Shown here: one piece after another, positions 21,161 to 32,980 of the stretch
Position numbering within the stretch: position 1 is the stretch's first letter
Layout: each line of letters starts with the position of its first letter
Source: Cepaea nemoralis
Lineage: Eukaryota; Mollusca; Gastropoda; Stylommatophora; Helicidae
Assembly (NCBI GenBank): GCA_014155875.1
Contig: JACEFZ010006263.1
Span: 328,001-392,000, forward strand
Length of the DNA: 64,000 bases
Reading direction: 5' to 3'
Program-made: the position numbers and the translations under genes
Notes under the pieces: model-generated
What the model saw: the letters and a program-made list of their open reading frames with translations, nothing else
Databases searched by the model: none
What the model was told of the DNA's origin: nothing

Positions 21161-21250
21161 TTATCAAGTTCGCACTAATTTTCGATGCACACGAATTTCC
21201 ACAGAAATACAGACACACTATTGCGGTGATAAGCGTTCACAGTCTATGGT

Positions 21251-21867
21251 TCAGGCTTTTTCTTCTTCGGAATCCGTATCAGTATCAATTATCAGATTTT
21301 GAAATGTTGGGGTGTCATCGTTTCCCTCTTCTGGAGAGTTGTTGGTTGCGTTTTCGGATTGTCCTTCTGTTTGCTCGTTTTGTTTTCTCGTTTGTTCATT
21401 CTGTTTGCTCGTTTGCTCATTGTCTTCCGGTTTTGTTGTTCGGTTTTTCCCCTTCCTGTGGGGTGCGACTATTGACGAGGATTCGTGTTCGCCTAACTCG
21501 TTGGCTTGTTCTTGATCAATTTTCAGAGTTTTAAATGTTATGGTGTCATTGTTTCCATCTTCTGGAAAGTTGTGAGTCGCGTTTTCCGATTGTCCTTCTG
21601 TTTGTTCTTTCTGTTTGCTCGTTTGTTCGTTCTGTTTGCTCGTTTGTTCATTCTGTTTGCTTGTTTGCTTCTGGTTTTGTTGTTTGGTTTTTCCCTTTCT
21701 TGTGGGGCGTGACTGTTGACGAGGATTCCTGCTCGTCTGACTCATTGGCTTGTTCTTTTTCCGCTAATTCTTTTAATTTCCTCTTGTTGTTTTTGTAGAT
21801 TACTTTGGTGTATCCATCATCTTCTGACTGTGATACAGGTTCTTGTGGTTTCTGTTTTTGTCTTTTC
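21251..21867 (-). pseudogene. LINE ORF1 C-terminal tail with internal repeats (inverted)
   Basis: Minus strand, stop near 21251. Starts DDGYTKVIYKNNKRK, then about three imperfect repeats of roughly 80 codons rich in Gln, Lys, Glu and Asn (NEQTSKQNEQT, EGQSENATHNFPEDG, QANESDEQESSS). ORF1 proteins bind LINE RNA; the repeated low-complexity tail is unusual. Its N-terminus was lost at the inversion junction near 21868. Confidence 0.7.
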
Positions 21868-21869
21868 TG

Positions 21870-24285
21870 GGTTAAGACAAGAACAAATCACACAAATAGC
21901 CATCCAACTAACAAAGCAGGTAGACAACAACTCTCCACACTTACACACATTAGAAGAACAACTAGAGCAATACCAACAACACAGATATCTAGGTGCTCTC
22001 CTCAGAACAAAACTCACCACAATCACGCAAGAGACACCGAGTAAACAATATTTGGCAATTGAGCAGATGTACAACACAGCAGAAAGATAAGTAAAATAAT
22101 AGACATGCAGGGTAACACACAAACAGACCCAGCACATATAACAGAGGCTTTTAATCAATACTACACACATCTATTTACAGCAGAAACAGTAGATACACAG
22201 ATACAAGACAACTTTTTACGGTATAGTAAACAGTTGTCAGACGGAGACAAGGACATACTAGACGCTGAATTAACACTGACTGATATAACATGCGCACTCA
22301 GTAAAATGAACAAAGACAAAACACCAGGACCAGACGGCCTGACTGTAGAATTCTACCAACATTTCTTTCCTATCCTAGGTGGCCTTCTTCTTAAAGTATT
22401 TCAAGACGCCTTTGACAAACAACAACTACCAGACAGTTGCAACATGTCATACATAACACTAATACCTAAGGAAAATACAGATAAGACACACATGAAGAAC
22501 TACAGACCCATATCGCTACTCAACACAGACTATAAAATACTTGCTAAAGCACTGACCAATAAATTGAGACCCTTTATGTCAACACTCATACACACAGACC
22601 AACAATGCGGGGTACCACATAGGAACATCCACCAGCATACGCATTTTATTAGAGACATCATCACATACACACAGGAGAAAGACTGTCAGGCCGCCCTTTT
22701 GTCCTTGGACCAGGAGAAGGCCTTTGATAGAATTTCCCACTCCTACTTATATAAGACTTTAACACGCTGCAACTTGGGCCAGTACTTTAGGCAGTGGATA
22801 GAGATCTTATACCGGAGACCTGAAAGTAAGGTGTTGGTAAACCATGCGCTTACTGCTGGCTTCCGGCTCACAAGGTCGGTGAGACAAGGATGTCCCCTAT
22901 CACCGCTGCTTTATGTGCTGACCCTGGAACCACTACTCGAAGCAATCAGACAGGACACGAACATCAAAGGCATTTTTATTCCTGGGGGAGGAGAGAGGAA
23001 GTTGCTCGCGTACGCGGACGACACCACTTTCTTCCCCATCAACAACAAATCCATCACAAATATACTCCACACTTTTACACGTTTTGGTAAGGGGAATGGA
23101 GCAAAATTAAACATACACAAATCACACATAATGGGTCTCGGTAAGTGGCGGAACAAAGCAGATTTTCCTCCCGACTTAACAGCGACAGACAACATCAGAC
23201 TTTATGGGATAACATTCCCTAACAACTCCCGACAAATACATGCACATACATGGCAAAATCTCACACAACAAATTATAGACATGCTGCACAGATACAAGTA
23301 TAAGACATCCACAATATTTGGTAGGAGCACTATAGTTAACACATTAATCATTCCCAAAATTATATATTTAGTCACAGTGCTAGACCCACCTAAACAGACA
23401 ATCACAGACATCAACAAACACATCAGACGTTTCATCTTTGGCAGCACAATCTATTGCATACAACATAAGACACTCATACAGGACAAAAGACAAGGGGGAA
23501 TAGCACTACAAGACATACACACCAAAATACAAGCGCTTAGAATCCAACACATAGGACATATCCTCAATCAACCAGAACAGCACCCACTAGCACTCTATTA
23601 CATAGAACTCAGACTACAACACCTTAGAAGAATGCAACTCAATTCTCCACACCATTTTGGAACACTACCATCTTTCTACAAGACATGTATGCATGCACTT
23701 CAAGGACGCGAGCATCTAATACACCAGACAACACATCAGATTTACAAATATCTAGTCAAACAACAAGCACCCCCACTACGACTTAGAATAAAAAGAGGAC
23801 AAAAATACTACATACAAGACTACACATGTACTTTCTCTAATCTTCACAACCCACACATCACACCCAAAGCCAGAGAAATTATGTATCGTTTAATCTTTAA
23901 CATGTCACCAACTACGGAAAAACAAGCACACATGTCAAAACAAATAGCACAATGTCAACTTTGCAGGAATAACATACAGGAAACTGAAGATCACATTTAT
24001 TACACATGTCCAACAGTCCAAGCCGCACTAGACACACTTAGACAACTCATTGAAAAATTCACTAAAAAGAAAACAGATATGTATAAAGCAATCTTTTTAA
24101 ATACTATTCCTAAAACTACCAAGGACAACCACACGAAATTGCTAATTTCACTGGCAGAATACAGGTACCTAGTGTGGTCCTGTAGAAATGCAGCTTCATA
24201 TAAATTTAAAACGTACAATTCACTTTTAATACTGCACATGTTTCAAAACAAAATTACACAAATATTCACAGACACACTGACATAA
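21870..24285 (+). pseudogene. Tx1/L1-like reverse transcriptase, copy 2
   Basis: Linker (IAIQLTKQVDNN, EEQLEQYQQHRYLGALL) is read to a stop at 22088-22090; a frame change then leads into a 726-codon RT ORF from 22105. Motifs as in copy 1: NYRPISLLNTDYK, LDQEKAFDRIS, RQGCPLSPLLYVL, LAYADDTTFF, CCHC knuckle near 23955. Copy 2 has P-G-P-D (CCAGGACCAGAC) where copy 1 has P-R-P-D. Confidence 0.9.
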
Positions 24286-25330
24286 TCTGCATCGCTTCCT
24301 AGGCTACTGACACCCACACCGTTGCGACGCGTGTGGACGGCGAGAGGTGAACTGTTTTGTGGCTCCACCTTAGACACCAACTTCTCATTTTATGGGTATA
24401 TATTAGTATGAGGGTATGGTAAGATGTTAAGAGTGAGGAAAGGAGATTTTTATGGTGTGTGAGGGAAGAAATCATCAAGTCACCAAAATTTTTGTGTTAT
24501 CTATATCATCATAATTATCATCATCATCAACATCATCATTATAAATATCATCAATGACTGTCCCTACAAAGTAATACATGCTTAAATTTTTATTTTATTA
24601 CTCATAATTTATATTATGTAAATATAATTTTTTTTCTTTTCTTTTACACCCCCTTCCCCCCACCTCCCATTTCAATGTAAAAATGTTGTAATAAAGGTTG
24701 TAAAAATTGAAGGGGAAAAAAAATCTGTTCTTATTGGTATGTTCACGGATATACATATGTCAGTGTATATATATGCATGCTCTGAAAGAGATGGATGCAC
24801 GCCCTTTGTGAACGTGGTGGTCAAACTGCAGCATTTTTGTGTTTTAATTGTAGTCACTGGGCGTGGCTACGTTCAACGGCGACATCAACAATTCAACTTA
24901 TGTATATACCATGGGTATGAAAGAGGGTGCATGGTGTATGAAAAGGCTGGAATGGGTTTAGGACGAATAAGGGAATAAATAATGACCGCATTATAGTCGT
25001 TGTTGTCTCCATTATCGAAATCACCACCATCATCACCACCTTTTTACCATCAATCACGTAAAAATGAGATGATTGGCAGAGTATGAGAAAATCCATAATC
25101 CCGGTCAGCCATACTTTCTTGTCTTAATTTATTGCTAATACTTTAGGCATACTAGGTACGTATACTTTGTAATTTGATGTTGAAACGCATTTATACACCA
25201 ATTTGACACACACAAACGCATGTTTAAACAGATATTCACGAATACCATACACGCAGCACGCCTGTTAAAATACTAACAATACAAATGCAAATGTTTCTTA
25301 ACACTCAATAAAGGTTTAAAAAAAAAAAAA
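24286..25330 (+). other. 3' UTR and poly(A) tail of LINE copy 2
   Basis: About 1 kb, closely matching 18353-19393. Contains ATCATCATCATC runs and AATAAAGG at about 25307, then about 14 A residues before the TSD. Confidence 0.85.
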
Positions 25331-25346
25331 AACTCTCACTGTAATT

Positions 25347-26194
<848 letters not shown>

Positions 26195-26210
26195 AACTCT
26201 CACTGTAATT

Positions 26211-26596
26211 GTTTTTGGGGTTTGAATGTGTTTTCCTTACACATAAATTTATCTTCACAACGTATAGATGTGACACCTACAGTCGGAGATAACTAACCTG
26301 ATATGATATAACCTGTTTCCCCTTTGTGGGAACCTCTAACACAACGTATAAATCTATGATCACTAAGGTGGTTTTATGATAATAACTATTTAATTTTTGT
26401 AAGGCTTCACGTTATACAATATATCTCCCCACTACGGGGATAGATATTGCAAAAACAGACATAAAGTGTGGATTTTAGAGAGAACTTTATTTGTGCATAA
26501 CGGATATTCCGGATTTTGTGTTTATATTCTTTGGAGTTGATTTTCTGGATATGTCTCGTATTATTATCGGAAACAACAATTTCAAGATGTTTAACT
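26211..26596. other. No gene recognised
   Basis: AT-rich flank between the retrocopy and the hammerhead repeat; no ORF or known repeat identified. Confidence 0.5.
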
Positions 26597-26664
26597 ATTG
26601 AGCACAACCCACTACTGGCAACGCTGATCGTATTCCGGCATGAACCTAAGGCCCATCCACGTCA

Positions 26665-26721
26665 ATATGGAAGCACTATACTCGAGTTTCGCTCTCGTTT
26701 GAGCTCGTCAGTAGTGAATAT
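26665..26721 (-). ncRNA. Type I hammerhead ribozyme, copy 1
   Basis: Minus strand: CUGACGA core, stem II GCUC/GAGC with loop AAACGA, GAAA core, stem III C/G plus A-U closed by UCGA, cleavage triplet GUA, then UAGUGC of stem I. Stem I pairs CACUA with UAGUG (5 bp); the sixth pair is a U/C mismatch. Confidence 0.85.
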
Positions 26722-27068
26722 CCCTGACCGGATCCGGAAACAAGCCCCGGATCACGCGTGTGAAGCGGGTGTGTAACCACGCGGGACACACTGAACACGC
26801 CAAATTATCACACCAGAACACCACAACGTCACCCATCGTAGGCTATGCTCAAGATTGCCCAATCGCCGCGACTGACGTCCGTCAATCGATATGGACCCGA
26901 ACGATCAGAACTTCTCACTGGCAAGGAACACCAGGCCTCCTAATCCAGTGAGCAATAATCAAATTGATTCTTTGGTTGTTTCGGGATTTGAAATTTAAAT
27001 ATTGAGCACAACCCACTACTGGCAACGCTGATCGTATTCCGGCATGAACCTAAGGCCCATTCACGTCA

Positions 27069-27125
27069 ATATGGAAGCACTATACTCGAGTTTCGCTCTC
27101 GTTTGAGCTCGTCAGTAGTGCATAT
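27069..27125 (-). ncRNA. Type I hammerhead ribozyme, copy 2
   Basis: Same core as copy 1, but stem I is perfect: GCACUA with UAGUGC, extended by AUAU/AUAU across a UUCC internal loop. Predicted cleavage lies after the A of GUA, between plus-strand positions 27083 and 27082. All conserved core bases (CUGANGA, GAAA) are present. Confidence 0.9.
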
Positions 27126-27236
27126 CCCTGACCGGATCCGGAAACAAGCCCCGGATCACGCGTGTGAAGCGCACACACGCAGCACACACTGGACACGGCA
27201 AATTATCACACCAGAACACCACAACGTCACCCATTG

Positions 27237-27352
27237 GTTTTTTATGAAATGGTATGGGTGCCGGTTGATCAGAAAGCCGTGGCAAACTTGCCCAGGAATC
27301 ACAAACAGCCAAAAATTGCTGGGGTTGACTGCTACGGCCTATAAAGGATATG
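27237..27352 (+). mobile_element. SINE family B, 3' portion
   Basis: AAATGGTATGGGTGCCGGT, CACAAACAGCCAAAAATTGC, GGGGTTGACTGCTACGGCC and TATAAAGGATATGC are the body and tail shared with other family B copies (28.1, 46.3, 50.3 kb). Lacks the tRNA-like head. Confidence 0.7.
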
Positions 27353-27710
27353 CAAAAACTTTTAATTTATTTTTCTTCAATAGGGAATGTTGACCACTCT
27401 TTTTACATGCCTTGAAGTGCATCGGACTTACGATGCCCCATTTTTGTATAGACCAATCAGCATTTGAAGGCTGATATGGTCATTAATATATCAGCCGCCT
27501 TGACTTGCCAGAACATTTCCAAGAACCTGTGTTAGGTTGTAAGCCCAGGTCAGTTTGAGTAATTCTCCTGGATGCAGATTTGGTTAACTTGGTCATGAGG
27601 GTGTGAGGCAGGAGAAATGGACAGATATTGAGAGACTTTTCAGCGAAAGATTTTTTAAATTTCATTAGCTTGTTTCGTAATTGAGCATGGCCCATACATG
27701 TGCTATTACT
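27353..27710. other. No gene recognised
   Basis: AT-rich sequence without ORFs above background; no repeat identified by eye. Confidence 0.45.
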
Positions 27711-27714
27711 ACTA

Positions 27715-27965
27715 CTAGTACTTGGAGTACACTGGACCGATGTTTGCGTGTGGATTAGCTTTCCCATTTATCAATAACCCCCCCCCCCCCTCCATCAGGC
27801 TAACCCAGTACAGAGGTACTCATAATTTACATCCCCAAGTCAAGGATGAGAAGTCAATATTTTAGTCCAGTGAACAATGTACGGATTGAACCCACTTCCT
27901 TCCATCAGTGCATCGGAAGTTTAAGAGCAAGCTGTTTTATCCTTTCGCCATGTTGACTTGCTCAA
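27715..27965 (+). mobile_element. Dispersed SINE-like repeat, family C
   Basis: Shares GTGGATTAGCTTTCCC, CTCCATCAGGCTAACCCA, AAGTCAAGGATGAGAAGTCA and a GATTGAACCC block with copies at 53935-54130 and 54845-57085. A C-run at 27778-27790 lies in it. Confidence 0.75.
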
Positions 27966-28029
27966 GCCATGAGGAGAGTGACTTTATGCATCAGACCTGC
28001 TACATGATGTTGTTGATGGTATGTGCATG

Positions 28030-28290
28030 TGTAATGACTAGTCCCTGTTCTGTGGCGAGGGGTTACGGATGCAACTTGTAATCCCGCATACCGTGTTCGA
28101 AACACAGATGCGGCCGATTTGGGAAAAGGCCTTGCATTGGATTTTCTATTAATAGAATGGTATGAGTGTTGGTCTTTCAAAAAGCAATGGCACACTGTGT
28201 AATGTAAACTTGCCAAGTATCACAAACAGCCAAAAAAATGTTGGAGTTGACTGTGACGTCCCGTAAAAGATACGCAAAGAGAGAACAAAA
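28030..28290 (+). mobile_element. SINE family B, with tRNA-like head
   Basis: Head TGTGGCGAGGGGTTACGG then CGTGTTCGAAACAC (B-box-like), body CAAAAAGCAATGGCACACT, CTTGCCAAGTATCACAAACA and tail CCGTAAAAGATACGCAAAGA. Confidence 0.75.
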
Positions 28291-28825
28291 TGGCTAGTGT
28301 CTGAAGGTTAGAGAAAGAAACCTCTGGAAACATTGCTATATATGCTTGTTTAATCATTATGGTGTAGGCCTGCATGAAACATATCTTATAGAATATATCT
28401 TATGGAACAGATACAGAGCTTTTGTAAACAATTTCTTCTATGGTATCATAATCATGCTCTATTTTTGCATGTTTTCTACCAATGGGATTTTGTTTTCTGT
28501 GTTAATTCATGCACAGTTACTTCTACCAACATCCTATTATTCTGGCCAGTATTAATTCTCCTTGTGTGTCAGTGTACTTAATACATATATAACTTTCCTT
28601 TGAATACTATTTATTGACCGCTCTTTATTCTGGTTCTTTTGTGGCATACAGCTCTTTTATATAGGTGGCTGAATGTATTCAGTATGCAATTATTTTATGC
28701 TGTGTTCTGAATTGTTTATTAACCCCCAAAAAGGACATACATTCGCTATACCTAATGCTTAGTAAATTATAGTGTAAAATGGTCCACATGAAAGGAAAAA
28801 TGGATGGTCATAGCAGATTTAATAA
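28291..28825. other. No gene recognised
   Basis: AT-rich, unique-looking sequence; no feature identified. Confidence 0.45.
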
Positions 28826-28840
28826 TACACCTAATGATTA

Positions 28841-29232
28841 GTTTAGTTAAATCGACGGATCAACATCACGGCACACGGGTGTAACCCATAAGTGCTCCGT
28901 TCTACTCCTAACTCAAGCCTGAGTCCGGAGAATCTCAGCTCTGTGCATGAACTCCGTAGCACCTGCAAGAATCCTGAAATACTTTGGGTAGATTTTAAAC
29001 TCAAAATTTTGCCCGGGCTGTGCCTTTAGGCTACTCTTTTTCAATTTCGAACTGCCAAGGGATCTTTTACGTGCGCAACAATACACACGGGTGTCCGATC
29101 TCACTATCCAGAGACCAGGGAAAATTTTGTTACTAGAAGTCCACATGAAAAAATCCCGACCCTCACCGGGGCTTGAACATGGGACTTCCAGTACTCGAGG
29201 CGGACACCATACCTCGAGACCACTCAGCCCCC
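28841..29232 (-). mobile_element. tRNA-derived SINE family D with 15-bp TSD
   Basis: Minus strand. The tRNA-like head GGCTGAGTGGTCTCGAGG with B-box-like GTTCAAGCCCC resembles a class II (Leu/Ser-type) tRNA. The body continues with TATTGTTGCGCACGTAAAAG. The 3' end GGAGCACTTATGGGTTACAC and GTGATGTTGATC resembles the 3' end of the I-like LINEs, followed by an ACTAA-type tail. TSD TACACCTAATGATTA at 28826-28840 and 29233-29247. Confidence 0.88.
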
Positions 29233-29247
29233 TACACCTAATGATTA

Positions 29248-30228
29248 ATAAACTACAGTGCACGAAATGAAAGGAAAATGGATGGTCATATCAGATCTGC
29301 TTGCCCTTTTGGACTATTTTATGTGTAGTTGGTGTTTCTTTCCAAACCTTATGTATGCTAATAAAATAATGTGGTAATCTGGAAGTACATTTCTCATTTA
29401 CCCAAGGCTTTTGATGACAAATGATTATTGTAGGGTGATACTATATTTTATTTTTGTTTTAAATCTATTTATAAACACAGCAAGTCAGAAAACAATGATA
29501 AGACATATAGCTTTCACACATTTATGTGTTCTAATTGTAAATTTGTTTGAGGATTTATACGGGACTCCGGGGCCCCTTAATTGGAATGAGTACACTTTAA
29601 CACTTTGAGGGCAAATGGGTACACTTTGAGGGCAAGTTCCAGTTTCGGTCTCGGCCAATCTCATATGGCACAGCTCAAAGCTCGCCAGTAGGCAACCAGT
29701 AGTTGAAGTGACAAGGTGGAAGTAGCAAATATACAAGGGTTAAGTAGGTAAGGAACCTACGATTGGCTAGCAAACCGGTAGGGAATTTACTTGATCCTAA
29801 CAACTCTGCTCAAGATTCACGGAGGAAATTGGAGGAAAGGTGCTAGTCACAGGCACTGGAATTTCAATCACCTCTCCCCGCGACGCCTAACGGCATAAGT
29901 GAAAAAAAAAACAAAAACAAACAGTTATATATTTGTTTAATTAATGTATTTATAAAACACAACAAAAATCAGAAAACAGTGATTAAATAAATAGTTTCTT
30001 CAATTGTCAGGATGAACTGTCTGAGGAATTGTCACTAAACTATCATCCCTTGTCACCAAAATCACTGTTCAGTTGAGGAAAAAAACAAACAAATTAAAAT
30101 CTGATGAATAATAACATTAACATCACATTTCCTTGCATGGAAATAATTATTTAGCACGTTTAATGTGATTATTGTTAACATGATTTATTTATTACCACTA
30201 TTTTAGTTCACTGCTCGGATATTGGCTG
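29248..30228. other. No gene recognised
   Basis: AT-rich; a duplicated ACACTTTGAGGGCAA near 29600-29633. A stretch near 29800-29880 faintly resembles 32520-32580 but I cannot define it. Confidence 0.45.
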
Positions 30229-30545
30229 CATAGTTGCCATTCTAGATATTTTGTATCCAGATCTAGAGGTTTTTGCCGGCGTCTGGATACCGTTTTCTGA
30301 CGTTTGGATGCTGGATGCAATTCTAGATACTTTTCATTTGGTGTCGGATATTTTGAATACTTTCGAGATTTTACTTTTCTTTCGGTGTCATTTACCCATT
30401 TTATGTTTGGTCTGGACGCGCGTAAATTATGGTAACTGCCATTATTTAAAACTTTGAACTGACTTGGGTCAACGCTCAACAATCTGGCAACCCCCCCCCC
30501 CCCCCCCCCCCGGTAATGAGTAAAAGGGCGCATAAGGGCACTGAA

Positions 30546-31942
30546 GAAACTTTTGGTCAGTAAACATTTAACTTAAAGAATTTGGGTGCAATTGGAACCG
30601 ATAATGCATCGGTAATGGTTGGTATCAACCATGGCGTGTATGCAAAATTGAAGGAAGATATCCCAGTCTTTAATCCTCATAAAATGTGCGTGTCATTCCT
30701 TGCAGCTAGCATTATCACATGCCTCATCAGAATGTTTACCAAGGAATTTGGAATTCCTTATTGCTAAAACACATAACTGGTTCTCCAAATCATCTGTCAG
30801 ACAACAGCAATATAATAATTTATATAAAGCATTAAATGATAGTTCCTCACCACTGAAAATTCTGTCATATTGCAAAACTAGATGGTTATCAATTCAACCA
30901 GCTGTTGAAGTAATTGTGAACCAATTGTTGGAGTTGAAGACCCACTTCGAAATAACAAGACAAAATGAAAAGTGCTACACAGCTGAAATACTATATGGAA
31001 TGTACAGTGATGAAAAAAATTTGGCATTCCTTCTCTTTTCACAACCCATTTTAAGTGAAGTGCAAAAAGTTAATAAACTATTTGAATCTCAAAATGTTGA
31101 TAAAGTTAAATTACTTGACGACCTCACTTTGCTATTTCACTCAATTGGTAAAAGACTTATATTGCCAACTTGTAAAGCTGACTTGTTCACTTGCACTATA
31201 GAGAGCTATTTGGCTCCCTAAGCCATACCTAGGATACCAAATCGAATCAAAAATTTATGGTTTAAAAACAAAAGGACTGTTCACAGAAAATGAAGAGAAC
31301 AACTTAAGAAAGCGTTGTCAAGATTTTATTGTCTCATTATTCGATCAACTGAAGCAGAGACTTCCTGAAAATTTAGATGTATTGAAAAATATTTCACTCT
31401 TTTCTATTAACAACATACCTCAGCCAGTAAAGGACATACCTAAATATTGTCAAGTTATTAAATTTTTAGGGGCTACCGATAATAGTGTGGCGGAAGCAGA
31501 ATATTAGTTAACCAAAATAAATTTGGTTGACTGGACAAACAAAACAGAAACTGAAGCTTTTTGGAGTGAAGTAAGACAATTTAAAGATGTCTCAGGTAAC
31601 AGTCCATTCTGTGAGCTCTTTGAATGTGCGATGTCTGCCATGATACTACCCCATTCAAATGCTGATGCAGAAAGAGTTTTCAGTACTGTGAATTATACAA
31701 AATGTAAACTAAGAAACAGGATGAAACTTGATCTCTTAAATGCTATGTTGACAATAAGATTTGGCCTGATGAGAGCAGGAAAATGCTGTTCAACTTATCA
31801 GCTCCCTGATCGTATAATAAAAGAAATTGGAACAGCTAAAGCATACCAGAGTCATTTTGAATCTGAAGCTTCAACTTCATCATCCAAGCTAAGTGCATCT
31901 TGTGAGACAGGCATCAGTGAAGATGAGGACATAATTCTATAG
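30546..31942 (+). pseudogene. hAT transposase, broken, N-terminus missing
   Basis: Readable pieces: GTDNASVMVGINHGVYAKL (catalytic core, second acidic residue) at 30590-30650, then after a frameshift near 30710 ECLPRNLEFLIAKTHNWFS and TRWLSIQPAVEVIV to a stop at 31219-31221; a region full of stops; then 31523-31942 with the dimerisation motif MILPHSNADAERVFSTV and KLRNRM. The N-terminal BED finger and first catalytic Asp are not found. Similar to the hAT at 54.9-56.9 kb and to ZMYM6/DUF4371-like hAT-derived proteins. Confidence 0.85.
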
Positions 31943-31957
31943 GTAAGTCACATCAAT

Positions 31958-32203
31958 GTTCTTTTTAAAGTTGCACATCCCTTACAGGACGGTGCAGTCA
32001 ACATCAGAATTTTTCAGCTGCTGTTGATGTACTAGGCAAGATTACTCTCAGTAGTTTGCCATTGCTTTCTAAGCGACCGGCTCACATACCCCTGTAAGTT
32101 ACCAGCGCGGCTCGAACCGCAGTCGGTTCGAGAGCAGCTGCGTTACTCACGAGAATATACGGGATTACGGCGATAGCCGTAAACTTTTCGACAGGGAGAC
32201 GGC
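31958..32203 (-). mobile_element. SINE family A inside hAT element
   Basis: Minus strand, with TTGCCATTGCTTTCTAAGC and CGGCTCGAACCGC. TSD AGTCACATCAAT at 31946-31957 and 32204-32215. Its position inside the hAT 3' UTR shows it came later. Confidence 0.85.
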
Positions 32204-32344
32204 AGTCACATCAATACATATGTAATTTCTTACTTTCTCAATCTGGATATTTTTTCTAGATACTTTCCAACGAAATCTAGATATTTATGGATGTTGTTTG
32301 GGCCGTTTCTAGATACTTTTGGTCAAAAAAAAGTGGCAACCCTG

Positions 32345-32980
32345 ATGGCTGCTTGATGAATTCTTCCAGAAAACTTGAGCTTGACTTAACTCACCATTGT
32401 ATGGTGCTCTGGTCATTTGAGCCCTGAAAACCAAGCTTGCATTGAAGTGAGATTGATTTAGGGACTTTCTTCCCAATTTGGTACTGAAGGGACCATGCAG
32501 CAGAACTCGCCTTCACCTCCTCAAGCTCAGAAAGCACCAAGATGTGCAAGGCCGGTACTGGAACTTCGCATCTCGGGGAGGCATATCAAGATGTAACTAG
32601 GTCATAATTGAGCACAGCACATGTGGACTTTCCGGGGTTAAGGCTAGATTGGTAATGATTTCTCCACGAGTTTTAGGCGTTCTATTATCAACAGACTCAG
32701 TCCCATTGGCCAGAGGGACATTTCAGACATAAAAAGCAGAAAATATCCTACGATGCCAATCACAAGTACATGATTTACCATGGTAAATCATTATGTAAAG
32801 TTGAAACATGTAAACGTTATTTCAGCTCACATCACCATTACATGGCACTTTCATTAACATCTCTTATATATAATAAATTCATAGGTTCCCACAACAAATA
32901 GTGATCACAAGCTGTCGATGGTAAACTACTCTTTGCCAAATTGTCACAAATCGGGCTCATACAAAGCTTTGTGTGGCTTC
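32345..32980. other. No gene recognised
   Basis: Mixed sequence with no ORF; ATTGAGCACAGCACATG near 32608 faintly recalls the start of the hammerhead unit, but no ribozyme core follows. Confidence 0.45.

Larger units (their letters stand above)
19483..25330 (+). mobile_element. Tx1/L1-like LINE copy 2 with inverted 5' part (twin priming)
   Basis: The 3' part (about 21870-25330, plus strand) carries the RT, 3' UTR and poly(A) tail; the 5' part (19483-21867, minus strand) carries the end of ORF1 and the endonuclease. The end of the endonuclease lies next to the outer flank and ORF1 next to the junction, exactly the order made by 5' inversion during L1-type target-primed reverse transcription. 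TSD AACTCTCACTGT at 19471-19482 and 25331-25342. A second LINE piece (19861-20695) later inserted in the inverted part. Confidence 0.85.
26597..27236 (-). repeat. Tandem repeat (404-bp unit) bearing hammerhead ribozymes
   Basis: Two direct copies, 26597-27000 (complete) and 27001-27236 (partial), begin ATTGAGCACAACCCACTACT and share about 235 bp almost identically. Each contains a hammerhead ribozyme on the minus strand. Head-to-tail ribozyme-bearing units of a few hundred bp are typical of retrozymes and of Penelope-like element terminal repeats; no Penelope reverse transcriptase is visible nearby. Confidence 0.85.
30229..32344 (+). mobile_element. hAT-family DNA transposon, decayed
   Basis: Right end GTGGCAACCCTG and left end CATAGTTGCCAT are hAT-like TIRs (left one degenerate). 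The flanks ATTGGCTG (30221-30228) and ATGGCTGC (32345-32352) look like an 8-bp TSD with one indel. Subterminal copies of TCTAGATA(C/T)TTT occur at both ends. A SINE has inserted in the 3' UTR and a C-run (about 30490-30511) lies in the left end. Confidence 0.75.

Noticed and set aside
21226..21798. Plus-strand Cys/Phe/Ser-rich ORFs
   Set aside because: Antisense shadows of the inverted LINE ORF1.
27778..27790. Homopolymer C/G runs (also 7612, 30490, 36310, 39081, 57804) as assembly gaps
   Set aside because: They sit inside repeats with consistent flanks and may be real; cannot be judged without reads.
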